A stretch of DNA of 20,628 nucleotides from a virus. The notes under the pieces are model-generated. The model worked only from the letters and a program-made list of their open reading frames with translations, had not been told where the DNA came from and searched no databases. Positions 9,001 to 16,161 of this stretch are shown piece after piece (within the stretch, counting starts at the first letter, position 1; each line of letters starts with the position of its first letter). A program made the position numbers and the translations under genes. The DNA is taken from positions 1 to 20,628 of the IMG/VR virus record IMGVR_UViG_3300000362_000005; one strand, given 5' to 3'.

Positions 9001-11438
9001 TCGATCCCAAACATCGTAATTGGGAAATCAAGAAGAAACTGCTTTGCTTGTTGCAATAGATCTGTAAACGCAACCTCTTTCCAAGATTGACTTAATGCTC
9101 TAAAAGCATCAGCAAGTGGCTTGATCGGCCTAATAAGAGCTGATAGCCAGTTAAACAACCCCCTGACCCAAGTGAGTAGTTGCTCCATAGCCCTTACTAC
9201 ACCACGGAGCGCTGCTTGCAATCCCCAGAAAGCTGCCGTGACTACCAGCCTTACTATATTGCCAAGTATTGTTATTTCAGGTCGGAATCTCCTTACAAGA
9301 TCTGTAGCAATAGAAAGCGTCCTGTTAAAGTATGATTGTGCTGCTTCGCTCTTCCAGAGTGCAGCAGTTAGTGCGATAATTGTAGAAAAGAAATTGACAA
9401 ATGCATTTATTGTTGGTGCTAAAACTTGTGCTGCTATAGGCTCGGTAAGTATTTCCCAGAAATACTCAAAGGCTGAACTTGCTCTCTGCAACGCGCCAGT
9501 TAAGCTCTGCACGTACTGCTCAGCAGCTTCACCAAATTGTTCCATCACCGCTGTAGAAATCTCTTGCGCCCTGGTGAGCCTGTCAGTATGATTTACAGCC
9601 TCATCCATCACGATACCGTAATCGCGTAAGGAGTCTACAGCACCCTCGGTGTCGCCAACAGCTCTAACTAATATATTTGACGCTTGCGAAAGCTCCATGT
9701 TCCAAGCTGATGCAAGAGCTTGAGCTGCGCCTAGCATCTCATTTGTATCAAGCCCTGCTTGCCAGAATTCAACTAAGCTATCGCGAGTATCTTCTAAGCT
9801 TCTGCCATACTTAATAGCCCAATGAGCACTGGCCATCCAATACTGTGTACCCTCTTCCATTGAGGCTGCAAGTGAACCAAAATGCCTTTGCACATCTTGC
9901 GCTCTGGCTCCAAACTCAATAGCTCTTTCAGTAAGTTTCTTGAATGCGTTAGATAGTCCTGCTACAACTATTGTAAGCGCAGTAACTGTCATCATTACCG
10001 GGATAATAGTTCGGCGCATCCAGTGAGCGGAAAGTGCAAATGCGGTAAGATTTCCTCGGGCAACTGACATGCCAGTACTGAAACCTGCGGCTACAGAAGA
10101 GAAGTAGTCAACAGCTCGTGCAGCTTCATAGGAACGACGGGTTGTGAGGTAGAATGTTCTATTTGATCTGTCTGCAGCTTCGGAAGACCCACGGAAACTA
10201 GGAATCAGTCTGCCGAGGCCTTGAATTAAAGACCTTACTGCATTAACAGCTCTTTCGCCCACATTCCTAGCAAACTCTAAGATGGATTGCATGGTATTGT
10301 AAACAGATCGAACTACGTCAGCTAAGGTTTGAATAAGGTTTCGTAGGAATCCAATGAAGCGCCTGATTATATTTCCCGCACCCTCAATAACCTGTTTGGT
10401 AATTCTAATGCCTTCACCCAAAGCTTTAAATCCAAGCCGAAGTCCTAGCACGCTACCAGTAACCAAAAGCAATTTGGGATTCATCTTACCAAGCATCCCT
10501 ATTATTTTTGATATGCCACCTTTGGCACCAGCAGCCTTCCCTGTAAGCCTTGAAAAGCCACTAGCAATTTCCCCCGCACCCTCTTTAGCACCCCTGAAAA
10601 CAAGCTCGGCAGTCTTTACTTCTTTATGTAAAAGGTTAATTGCTGATTGTACTCTTTGTGTAATACCTTCAAGAACCACATATTCAGAACCAAGCCCTTC
10701 AACTTTATCACCAAATTTAGCAAGAGACTCCGCTTTTCCTTTGAGCACCCCCTCCATAAGCTTTGATCGGAATTCAATCTCTTTAAGCTCTTTACGCATT
10801 AAAGCTGATGGCTGTAATGCATCCCAAAGCTCTTTGCCATAATTTTTCCAGGCCTCTCTGCCAATGCCTACCGACTCTGATGTAGATCTAATATTATTTT
10901 CTATTGCTTCTAGATGTTCACCAATAGGAATTTGTAATGATAAATCCACATCACCAAAAGCCCTCTGAAGGTCTTGTAGCGCATGGACCAGATCAAATAT
11001 TGCTTGCTCTCCTACTCTTGCTTGCTCTTCTAGTAAAAACCCAAAGGTTTCATACGCTTCATGAAGTCCAGGTACTTGTTTTAAAGTTGCTTCAGTTTGT
11101 ACTGGAGCTGGTAAATCTACACCCTCGCCAGAAGCTCTCAAAACTTCACGTATAGATTGTGCAATAAGATCATTAGCAGATTGTACGTCTTCAGCGGTAA
11201 GTCTGGATCTACGCCCAAGTTCCCGCATTCTTTCTAACACTTCTCTTGCAGGGGCACCTGGGTCAACTCCCTCACGCCTGGGGGTTGTTTGATAAAGATT
11301 TTCTAAGGCTTTAATTTGATCACGTATGGCATTAACAGCCGTATTTCGGATGTTCTCTATACCCTGTGCTATTTTGTCTGGCTCTCCTCCACCAGTTGCT
11401 ACTACACCTACCTCTACTACGGTTCGCTCTGTTGCCAT
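6075..11438 (-). CDS. Tail tape measure protein with embedded Hint domain
   Basis: At 1787 residues this is by far the largest gene. An AAAGG site precedes the ATG by 6 nt. The N-terminal third is coiled coil. Hydrophobic segments follow near 475-495 (MMTVTALTIVVAGL), 855-875 and 902-932. Between about 530 and 620 lies a typical tape measure domain with FWQAGLDTNEMLGAAQALAS and ASNILVRAVGDTEGAVDSL. Residues 1349-1492 hold tandem 48-residue repeats. Residues 1554-1696 are a complete intein-like domain, described separately. The last 91 residues contain the widespread tape measure ending GGVVYRP-TRTLIGEMGPEAIIPL. Tape measure proteins set tail length, commonly near 0.15 nm per residue, which would give roughly 230-270 nm here. 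They are also ejected with the DNA. The stop overlaps the next start (TAATG). Confidence 0.9.
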   Translation of the reverse strand: MATERTVVEVGVVATGGGEPDKIAQGIENIRNTAVNAIRDQIKALENLYQTTPRREGVDPGAPAREVLERMRELGRRSRLTAEDVQSANDLIAQSIREVLRASGEGVDLPAPVQTEATLKQVPGLHEAYETFGFLLEEQARVGEQAIFDLVHALQDLQRAFGDVDLSLQIPIGEHLEAIENNIRSTSESVGIGREAWKNYGKELWDALQPSALMRKELKEIEFRSKLMEGVLKGKAESLAKFGDKVEGLGSEYVVLEGITQRVQSAINLLHKEVKTAELVFRGAKEGAGEIASGFSRLTGKAAGAKGGISKIIGMLGKMNPKLLLVTGSVLGLRLGFKALGEGIRITKQVIEGAGNIIRRFIGFLRNLIQTLADVVRSVYNTMQSILEFARNVGERAVNAVRSLIQGLGRLIPSFRGSSEAADRSNRTFYLTTRRSYEAARAVDYFSSVAAGFSTGMSVARGNLTAFALSAHWMRRTIIPVMMTVTALTIVVAGLSNAFKKLTERAIEFGARAQDVQRHFGSLAASMEEGTQYWMASAHWAIKYGRSLEDTRDSLVEFWQAGLDTNEMLGAAQALASAWNMELSQASNILVRAVGDTEGAVDSLRDYGIVMDEAVNHTDRLTRAQEISTAVMEQFGEAAEQYVQSLTGALQRASSAFEYFWEILTEPIAAQVLAPTINAFVNFFSTIIALTAALWKSEAAQSYFNRTLSIATDLVRRFRPEITILGNIVRLVVTAAFWGLQAALRGVVRAMEQLLTWVRGLFNWLSALIRPIKPLADAFRALSQSWKEVAFTDLLQQAKQFLLDFPITMFGIETTLREVIGVFWNTLKENFWSYMAGWAVSIGGQLLAHLAGIKKLSIRGIVGALVTVLLRWLGDSVKDFLIGAHPQLEDMFTNMFDVATWMSIIGATFFGPRGALVFYLAGLLAGFLDHTFELGINEFVQTTLERVGNYLRSRFQVFWENLFVWEDDQIVAINFDQAFRALADQLIDDWNTIFLPAIQDFLGMEGEGPWKISDYIGHAFITAFRGATWVAGVFIKLYELIKQGWEEHVVPAWRDYIRPELENLWETYLRPPLENLYNQFKAYWDAFWGVLLGREMETDIEWDVRFWGDDWAPDISSPIQDMENLFERSPILRTIKDLTESIQELIPDQDQLNRFSEFAGTLGRIARIVGTCATAVWDLARGTWHFVGAIRELARIFGLVTDPFGELDESSGSVAGSLFGINLTAAEIVTSGIAGYISFWAGVSETLHRWTRRTRERLEELRDGIKEFIDTKIDEFIEGVKGEWQELVEALQLVDLWEDVLKPIWEDFKKLLRNLFGNTWSEDMTKGWDEMWNEFGNIAGRVDQRVLQPIRNFFNRFRDNYFSPWKGDVEKLWDDIFGGAGFFKRKSDKADERILSPIRGFFTDFHDDYLSTWKSDVENLWDSIFGEDGFLKSVGDKVKVNILDPIEGFFTTFYEDTWPSVLTPVRALWATLFGDPDEGTRGFFMEAAWDFYGKFKKWLNDHLNVDHGPFYVFRVALQGIEGAIRGIIDALKEWVGRIWRPQYEDPGTPTVPSCFVKGTPILMINGNETSIEYVDIGDMVLSFDPEDGTFASGAVTSIVSRDTDFVYKITTEDDRVVKVTGEHPFYMPNSNKRSVHKDFVLAKDIEAGDDIFVENGNSLSKEKVLKVEQVFEMNTVYNFNVEEFHTYFANGIAVHNDKPNGMQHGGVVYRPTRTLIGEMGPEAIIPLRHGNVPVQMVNGAGGGITLEINITGNTFGSPDDAKKVADDVSREVLRKLRVRGVSTTGRF
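6351..6779 (-). other. Hint/bacterial intein-like (A-type BIL) domain inside the tape measure
   Basis: A 143-codon in-frame module, tape measure residues 1554-1696. Block A is CFVKGTPILM with Cys1554 as the first residue. Block B is VTGEHPFYM, with the TxxH pair Thr1620 and His1623. Blocks F and G are VYNFNVEEFHTYF and ANGIAVHN, ending in His1695-Asn1696. All residues needed for the N-S acyl shift and Asn cyclisation are present. The +1 residue is Asp1697, not Cys/Ser/Thr, so ordinary splicing chemistry lacks its nucleophile. That, the 143-residue length and the closeness to PT-HINT/A-type BIL sequences favour self-cleavage at one or both ends. There is no homing endonuclease. Cleavage would release a 1553-residue tape measure and a 91-residue tail containing the conserved GPEAIIPL motif. 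Confidence 0.85.
6963..7394 (-). repeat. Three tandem 144-bp (48-codon) repeats in the tape measure
   Basis: Units start at equivalent proline codons at 7394, 7250 and 7106, exactly 144 bp apart. Shared protein features are PIRNFF / PIRGFF / PIEGFF at the start and W-K-DVE-LWD-IFG in the middle; the third copy diverges toward its end (TPVRALWATLFG). A degenerate fourth copy may precede them (PIWEDF, with WDEMWNEFG), 46 residues upstream. Each unit looks like an amphipathic helical pair, so copy number would change tail length in fixed steps. Confidence 0.8.
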
Positions 11439-11448
11439 TATTTAACCT

Positions 11449-12831
11449 TTAAGCACTAGCAATGAATTCTTCAATTTGCTCTCTGATGTTTTCCCCTATT
11501 ATTTTTCCAATGTCTGGCCACTCTATATCAGTAGCAAGTTTTGCCATCCATGCCCTACCATGTGTACCCCTGGCAAAAACAGTAGCCATAATTTTTTCTA
11601 TTTCTCGATCCGACTTATTCATTGTTTTTCCCCACGTAGTAAATCTTGCTCGTATTGGACCGCCCTTAGAAAACCAAATAGCTCTGGCTTTCTTGTCCTC
11701 CATTTCTGCCAATGGTCGTTTCGAACTTCTTGATCTAGCTAAAACCTCTCCATAAAGACCGGGTGGTTGATGGCGTGTAGTTCTTTCTCCGTAATCTGCT
11801 ATACCGATAGTTGCAACATGTGTGTACCCTTCTTCTGCTACAGCAGTTTGTGGATGTCCTTCGATTTCACCTATTGCATTTGCTAATGTACCAGTGGCTG
11901 TAATGGGAGCACTAATCATACCACCTATAGAGGGTACATTCTTTGTGTTCATAGCAATTCTAAAACGCCGTATGTATTCGTTTATTATCTTTCTTCTGTT
12001 TTCACCCTCTATAGAACTAATTACTAGGAATCTTGGAAACTCAGGCTGCCCAATTGCTGAGAACATTTGTTCTACAGCCTCAAGTTTATTTTCATCAAAT
12101 GCAAATGTTATGGCTGATTGCTGCCCACCAATCAAATACCCTACTGCTGCTTCACTAGATAAGAACTGACCATATCTATGAATAGAATCCGAAAGGGCAT
12201 AAACTGACGAGATAAATGCTTGTTGTTCTGTTAATTTGGAAATATCGTAGGATGCCAATTGGGAAAGATTTCGAGTTACATCATCACCAACCATACTCGA
12301 CACTTCAAGTCCTATAGATTTGGCAATTTTCTTAGACGCTTCGGCTGTTAGGGTTCCTGCTAGGGGTGCAAACCTCCATATTGCATTTATTAAATTTCGA
12401 CGAGGTAAAACCACCCTCGCAGCTTCGCGTGCTATCTCATTTAAAGTTCTTTTAAGGGCTTCAGTGTCTGTACCAGCTAACTTTTGGAACTCGAGTGCTC
12501 GTGCAACTGCAAGTCTGCCGACTGTGTTAATAAGCTCTTCGCTTTTATTAATAGCACTTATAGCATCTTCTTCTTTTCCGGCGAATCGAGCCATAGAGTC
12601 TGCCAAGCGTCTTAGTACATGAGGATCGACTCTTTGAAGCTCGCTTAGGGATTCAGAAAGTTTGCTATGTATATGATCAGCAACTCTGGCTTGGAAATCC
12701 TGGGCTTCAAGACTAATATTGGCTTCAGCAACTACTTGGCCAGTGACAATATGAACCCACTGACCTCTTCCGTATCGACCCCGCCACATTCTGGGGTCCC
12801 AACGAACAAGTTGTCTCGGAATCTTTGCCAT
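11449..12831 (-). CDS. Unrecognised 460-aa helical protein of the tail module
   Basis: A 460-residue protein starting 2 nt after the second chaperone stop, with only a weak Shine-Dalgarno, so probably translated by coupling. I recognise no family. It begins with a basic, Trp-rich stretch (QLVRWDPRMWRGRYGRGQWV), continues as mainly amphipathic helices through about residue 250, has a Gly/Ala/Thr-rich middle (SIGGMISAPITATGTLANAI) and ends in a helix with IGENIREQIEEFIASA. Its slot between the chaperones and the tape measure, normally adjacent, points to a tail role such as a minor tail or initiator component. The final 80 residues faintly recall HK97 gp10-like proteins, but not enough to claim. 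Confidence 0.7.
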   Translation of the reverse strand: MAKIPRQLVRWDPRMWRGRYGRGQWVHIVTGQVVAEANISLEAQDFQARVADHIHSKLSESLSELQRVDPHVLRRLADSMARFAGKEEDAISAINKSEELINTVGRLAVARALEFQKLAGTDTEALKRTLNEIAREAARVVLPRRNLINAIWRFAPLAGTLTAEASKKIAKSIGLEVSSMVGDDVTRNLSQLASYDISKLTEQQAFISSVYALSDSIHRYGQFLSSEAAVGYLIGGQQSAITFAFDENKLEAVEQMFSAIGQPEFPRFLVISSIEGENRRKIINEYIRRFRIAMNTKNVPSIGGMISAPITATGTLANAIGEIEGHPQTAVAEEGYTHVATIGIADYGERTTRHQPPGLYGEVLARSRSSKRPLAEMEDKKARAIWFSKGGPIRARFTTWGKTMNKSDREIEKIMATVFARGTHGRAWMAKLATDIEWPDIGKIIGENIREQIEEFIASA

Positions 12832-12833
12832 AG

Positions 12834-13154
12834 TTAACCCATCTGTACGTTCACCTTGGCTTTGCGCTTGGGTGACTTATCTTCAAACTCCCTAACCTTG
12901 TTCATCTTTTCTAGGATGAAGGATATTTGGCTGATAGATTCTGCAGTATTATCTTCGTAATATTGTCTTTCAGTCCACCCCATCTTTAACATAATTAAAG
13001 TTTTGTTCATCCATACTGGTGGACTGCCATGCCCCCTTAATGCTGCAATTGCCGCTTCTCTATCTGAGGAGGGAGGTTCATTCTTTCCTCCTCCACTTTC
13101 GTGATCTCTTTCATAATATAAACCTGAATCTCGCCAGGAATTACTTTCTGCCAA
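12834..13154 (-). CDS. Tail assembly chaperone, second ORF (-1 frame)
   Basis: A 106-codon ORF in the -1 frame relative to the preceding chaperone. It is open from just after TGATGATGA stops near 13166-13174 and has no ATG early on. The first usable start is TTG at 13154, with a GAGGA about 7 nt upstream, so independent initiation is possible; production as a -1 frameshift extension is the family norm. The C-terminal part (KMGWTERQYYEDNTAESISQ, then FILEKMNKVREFED) is helical and resembles the T portion of G/GT chaperones that binds the tube subunit. The boundaries of the fused product cannot be fixed from sequence. Confidence 0.6.
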   Translation of the reverse strand: MAESNSWRDSGLYYERDHESGGGKNEPPSSDREAAIAALRGHGSPPVWMNKTLIMLKMGWTERQYYEDNTAESISQISFILEKMNKVREFEDKSPKRKAKVNVQMG

Positions 13155-13408
13155 GTATTTTCCTCATCATCACGCGGCAAAGGCAAAACCTCTTCGCCCT
13201 CTGCATCGGGGATATTCCATTCTTCTACCCACAACTTGAACATCTCAACATGCTGCTCGCTGGTTTCCAGCTCTCCAATTCGATCCATCTCGTGCGAACC
13301 GTAAGCGGCAATAGGCATGGCTTTAATATAAAGCTCTTCCATATCAAAATCTTCAAGTGTAATCTTTACAATGCGCGACTCTCTATACTTCTTCCAAGGG
13401 TTAGTCAT
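13037..13408 (-). CDS. Tail assembly chaperone, first ORF (gpG-like)
   Basis: A 123-residue protein with AAGGAG 6 nt before ATG. The start SRIVKITLEDFDMEELYIKA, with a short strand followed by a helix-rich body, is typical of first ORFs of siphovirus tail assembly chaperone pairs, which bind the tape measure and recruit tube subunits. The next ORF (13154-12834) overlaps it by 118 nt in the -1 register, the arrangement used by lambda G/GT-type genes to make a fused protein. I see no canonical XXXYYYZ slippery heptamer in the overlap. The tape measure lies two genes downstream rather than directly behind. Confidence 0.65.
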   Translation of the reverse strand: MTNPWKKYRESRIVKITLEDFDMEELYIKAMPIAAYGSHEMDRIGELETSEQHVEMFKLWVEEWNIPDAEGEEVLPLPRDDEENTWQKVIPGEIQVYIMKEITKVEEERMNLPPQIEKRQLQH

Positions 13409-13709
13409 TTCTTTTCTCCTTTTTATATGATATTCTTAACACTATTTCATCATCAGTTAGCTCAACTAACTGTACATTACTTGCGCCATTACGTCTGAAT
13501 TTCGCCAACGCCTTAGGACTGGTGGCAGCCAGAACTCTAACTGACTTAAGGACATTTCTATTATGAAGGGCATTTCCACCTATTATCTCCGCACTTGGTA
13601 TCATACCTTCGGACTCCCAAAATCTTAAGGTTCTTACCGAAACGTCGAAACCTTCTTCATAAAGTTTCTCGACTATTTGCTCCCTATTCAAATAATCTAT
13701 GGAATCCAT
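13401..13709 (-). CDS. MerR-like winged helix-turn-helix protein
   Basis: A 102-residue protein with a MerR-type DNA-binding region at its N-terminus: YLNREQIVEKLYEEGFDVSV followed by RTLRFWESEGMIPSAE (about residues 6-43), matching the helix-turn-helix and the 'vs.rTLR.we..GliP' signature. The rest lacks the long MerR dimerisation helix and effector-binding domain; it ends in a basic KKEKRND tail. DNA binding is the expected activity. It sits between the tail tube and tail chaperone genes, an unusual spot for a regulator, and overlaps the chaperone gene by 8 nt. The dyad at its own start suggests autoregulation. An alternative is a structural or assembly protein that reuses the fold. Confidence 0.65.
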   Translation of the reverse strand: MDSIDYLNREQIVEKLYEEGFDVSVRTLRFWESEGMIPSAEIIGGNALHNRNVLKSVRVLAATSPKALAKFRRNGASNVQLVELTDDEIVLRISYKKEKRND

Positions 13710-13714
13710 TAGTT

Positions 13715-13735
13715 GACACCTAACTGTCTATCATA
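13715..13735. promoter_or_regulatory. Operator-like dyad and -10-like site at the MerR-like gene
   Basis: GACACCTAACTGTC (13715-13728) is a GACA-N6-TGTC inverted repeat ending 6 nt before the ATG of the MerR-like gene, and it overlaps that gene's probable Shine-Dalgarno (TTAGGTG). A minus-strand TATGAT (13735-13730) matches the -10 consensus at five of six positions; a TTGCGC 16 nt further up, inside the hairpin, is a weak -35. A start point near 13723 would fall inside the dyad, an arrangement common for self-regulated repressors or MerR-type activators. Inference only. Confidence 0.4.
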
Positions 13736-13738
13736 TAT

Positions 13739-13773
13739 CTAATTTATGGGAGCGCAAGCTTCCCACAAATTAG
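13739..13773 (-). terminator. Hairpin after the tail tube gene
   Basis: CTAATTTATGGGAGC / GCTTCCCACAAATTAG forms a long stem (one mismatch, one bulge) around a 4-nt loop, beginning 16 nt past the tail tube stop. Minus-strand sequence behind it is ATATATGATAG, with no real T-run. As with the hairpin at 17415-17449, it may attenuate transcription or stabilise the 3' end of an abundant mRNA. Confidence 0.55.
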
Positions 13774-13788
13774 ACTTAATCTATAATT

Positions 13789-14727
13789 TTAGAACGATTC
13801 TTTGTCACACTTGAGAATAGCCCTGGCAGGGCCACCCAAGTCACAAGCATACAATCCACGCCAGCTTAGACCGAGTGTAATTGCTGCGCCAGACCTATCA
13901 ACCTCTACAGGACTTTCGCCAAAGTTCACACTTCCAAACTGAAGCTCAAGTGTAGAGGCGTCAGCTGCTGTACCAAGTGTATAGAAAACACTAACTGATC
14001 CTGACTCATGATTTAGATAACGGTCATAATCAGCTACAGAGCCATAGTTAATAGTAAACGAACCAGTTACTTCAGGCGCATCAACGTATGCAGTCCCTGG
14101 TGATTGTGAGTTCTGTAACTCGTAGTGCAAAGTTACATCTCTAGTAATAGTAAAATCGCCATCAATAACAGGGAAATAGTTTCCACCTAGTGAAACCGAA
14201 CCCTGCCATCCACGGAAGAACGGTTCTACAGGACACGTAAACTCAGGGAAATTATAATCATCTCCGCGTGGAGCAATGGTTTTCCCAACCCAAGAGCTTG
14301 AAAAGCCTAGTTGTCCTTCGGTTGGACTGAACGAAATCGAAAGATCGGATGCCAAAAACCCCTTACCCTCGTGCTGTCTCAAAACAGTGTCGTCAATAAT
14401 ACACAGCGAAGGTGGCGTTTCATAGAAATCAAAGGTGTGTGTCCATGGGCTATCTCCAGTTGTTGACACACTACCAAAGATACCTTTGAGGATGTATCCG
14501 AAAAAATACGGAAACACCGGGCCATCAATGCTACCCTCTGCTCTTTCGATTCCCTGATAAGCGGCAAAGTCCTTTGCCAGCACGCCACGCCTAGCGTTAT
14601 CAAGAATTTGTTCGAACTGTGGCGAAATGCTCCAATCATCAACTGGCAATACAACTTCAGGAGATCCACCTGCACCCCAGGAGTCCTCGTATGCTACACC
14701 TACTTTAGCTAAAGCACTAACTGCCAT
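13789..14727 (-). CDS. Major tail tube protein
   Basis: A 312-residue, beta-strand-rich protein beginning MAVSALAKVGVAYEDSWG, with a strong GGAGG 9 nt before ATG. The opening resembles siphovirus tail tube proteins, which start with an 'a.~k~GvA~E~tyGt' stretch. It continues with a helix-poor body, GSIDGPVFPYFFGYILKGIFG, and repeated strand motifs such as TGSFTINYGS. These proteins polymerise into hexameric rings around the tape measure. It is followed by a hairpin and then the chaperone and tape measure genes, the canonical order for tail modules. No contractile sheath gene precedes it. Family assignment is by pattern and synteny. Confidence 0.75.
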   Translation of the reverse strand: MAVSALAKVGVAYEDSWGAGGSPEVVLPVDDWSISPQFEQILDNARRGVLAKDFAAYQGIERAEGSIDGPVFPYFFGYILKGIFGSVSTTGDSPWTHTFDFYETPPSLCIIDDTVLRQHEGKGFLASDLSISFSPTEGQLGFSSSWVGKTIAPRGDDYNFPEFTCPVEPFFRGWQGSVSLGGNYFPVIDGDFTITRDVTLHYELQNSQSPGTAYVDAPEVTGSFTINYGSVADYDRYLNHESGSVSVFYTLGTAADASTLELQFGSVNFGESPVEVDRSGAAITLGLSWRGLYACDLGGPARAILKCDKESF

Positions 14728-14744
14728 TAGTTACCTCCATATAC

Positions 14745-14975
14745 TTATTCATCGAGCGATAGTTCTTCTTCGATCTCCTCTTTATCTTCAAAGACCTTGC
14801 TCTCTACTTTTTCTTTTACTTCTACAATTATTCCACTTTTCAGCCATTTGTCTATTAGCCATCCATGCTCTTCAGGATTTAAGCCTTTGATATTACCACT
14901 AGACTTATTTATCCCAAAAGAGTAATAACCAACAGACATATGAGTGACGGATTTATCAGCGAATTTATAGTTCAT
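14745..14975 (-). CDS. Small unknown protein between neck and tail tube genes
   Basis: A 76-residue protein whose ATG (14975) lies within the previous gene, an 11-nt overlap that implies translational coupling. The N-terminal half is mixed and contains a short SFGINKSSGNIKGL segment. The C-terminal 30 residues are highly charged and mostly acidic (VKEKVESKVFEDKEEIEEEL), probably helical. I recognise no family. Its place before the tail tube and its compact size would fit a minor neck protein or a small assembly factor, but no function is assigned. Confidence 0.6.
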   Translation of the reverse strand: MNYKFADKSVTHMSVGYYSFGINKSSGNIKGLNPEEHGWLIDKWLKSGIIVEVKEKVESKVFEDKEEIEEELSLDE

Positions 14976-15474
14976 AATTAGTACACAACCTCTCTTCTAC
15001 TGTCAACGATATATTTACGTAATGACAAAGTACCTTGCTAAACATATCATGGTTTATTGTAAAGTTAACTCCTGCAACAACAACATCGTGCGTAGATACT
15101 CCTAAAGAGTACGTTTTTGCAAGGGTTTCTTCTATTTTATCACACCTGTCTTGAAAATCAATCTCTGAAGTAGCATCTTCAAGTGACTTACCACTATGCC
15201 TATCATATATAGATTGCCAACCACGTATGCTGAAAGTATGCTGCTTTACCCTGTAGTTTGTAGGAATTCTGACACCTTCACCATATTTTATACTTCTAAA
15301 ACCACTCCTGCGGATAAACCATGCGTCTACACGACCAGTGCTATTATCCACAAGTGCATCAAGGTACTCCTGGTCAGATTTGACATCTGGAATATAAACA
15401 TATATCTTACCCGTCCATCCCTCAACGCTTTCAAGTACATCTTTGATTTTGTTAGCAACTTCTATACCATTCAT
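14965..15474 (-). CDS. Probable tail terminator/neck protein
   Basis: A 169-residue protein starting 3 nt after the connector stop. The N-terminal helix (GIEVANKIKDVLES), central strand-rich part (QHTFSIRGWQSIYD) and C-terminal strand (CHYVNISLTVEERL) follow the usual alpha-beta-beta pattern of siphovirus tail terminator or head-closure proteins, which cap the tail tube and join it to the head. Position supports this: it follows the connector and precedes the tail tube. It could instead be a head-completion protein. The coding region is more AT-rich than the capsid gene. The last codons overlap the next gene by 11 nt. Confidence 0.55.
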   Translation of the reverse strand: MNGIEVANKIKDVLESVEGWTGKIYVYIPDVKSDQEYLDALVDNSTGRVDAWFIRRSGFRSIKYGEGVRIPTNYRVKQHTFSIRGWQSIYDRHSGKSLEDATSEIDFQDRCDKIEETLAKTYSLGVSTHDVVVAGVNFTINHDMFSKVLCHYVNISLTVEERLCTNYEL

Positions 15475-15477
15475 ACT

Positions 15478-16161
15478 TTATCCTTCAGGACTTGATGTCC
15501 ACCACCACCATCTGGTATAACGCCTGCTTACAGGAGTAGAAGCTTTGCCAAAGGCAATAGGTGGACTGCCATCTCGCACAGATTTTGCAGATAGCCCCTT
15601 GATTTGTGCATAAAGAGTTATAAAATGGTTTTTCAAATTAATCCATCCCTGCGAGCGATCAGCGTAATTTACTGTATCAGCTTCTATCAATGGATCTATC
15701 ACGTCGCTCATGGCAGCAGCTCTACGCATGCTAATCCAAGCTGCAACAAGATAAGTAATTGCAGGTCTATCATTCTTACTCATATCGCTCAGTTGCCATA
15801 TACCAGAGTAATGTATACCAAACTCCTCGCCGTCACCAGGCGCAGAAGCAAATATAATTTCTGGCCCGTCTTCGCTTAAGTGAGTAGTCCACTCAGAGGA
15901 GCCTATGTATTGCGGGAGGGATCGACCATAGGGTTTTTCTATACGTTTTATACGTACTACATCTTCGGGTAGATCCCACTTCGTTTGCAATCCATCACCT
16001 TCATGGATTATCAAGGATGGCTTTGGCAGCATAGTACTGTGCCAAATTCTGGCTGCTTCAAGTGCAAAATCAAGTGCTACAGGAGGATAGTAGTCAGAGT
16101 CTTCAGAGGTTGGAATTAATTTATTTATCCTATCGTATATCTCATGTTCTTCAATTGCCAT
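15478..16161 (-). CDS. Head-tail connector/adaptor protein
   Basis: A 227-residue protein beginning at ATG inside the glycosyltransferase 3' end (11-nt overlap). The layout fits a family of head-tail adaptors: an N-terminal helix pair (IYDRINKLIPTSEDSDYYPP), a beta region with WDLPEDVVRIKRIEKP, a GIHYSGIWQLSDM segment, then a long helix of the type AITYLVAAWISMRRAA with ADTVNYADRSQGW behind it. Such proteins form the ring between portal and tail. The C-terminus is odd: RRYTRWWWWTSSPEG, with four consecutive Trp codons (TGG repeat, 15497-15512 region). The role is inferred from pattern and position between capsid and tail genes. Confidence 0.65.
   Translation of the reverse strand: MAIEEHEIYDRINKLIPTSEDSDYYPPVALDFALEAARIWHSTMLPKPSLIIHEGDGLQTKWDLPEDVVRIKRIEKPYGRSLPQYIGSSEWTTHLSEDGPEIIFASAPGDGEEFGIHYSGIWQLSDMSKNDRPAITYLVAAWISMRRAAAMSDVIDPLIEADTVNYADRSQGWINLKNHFITLYAQIKGLSAKSVRDGSPPIAFGKASTPVSRRYTRWWWWTSSPEG

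Noticed and set aside
9121-10842. Plus-strand ORFs at 9121-9591 and 10354-10842
   Set aside because: They lie wholly antisense to the tape measure, lack ribosome binding sites and show low-complexity composition of a shadow frame.
13060-13090. GGAAAG in the chaperone overlap as a lambda-like slippery site
   Set aside because: In the upstream gene's frame it reads G GAA AGA, so neither P-site nor A-site tRNA could re-pair after a -1 shift. It is only in register in the downstream frame.
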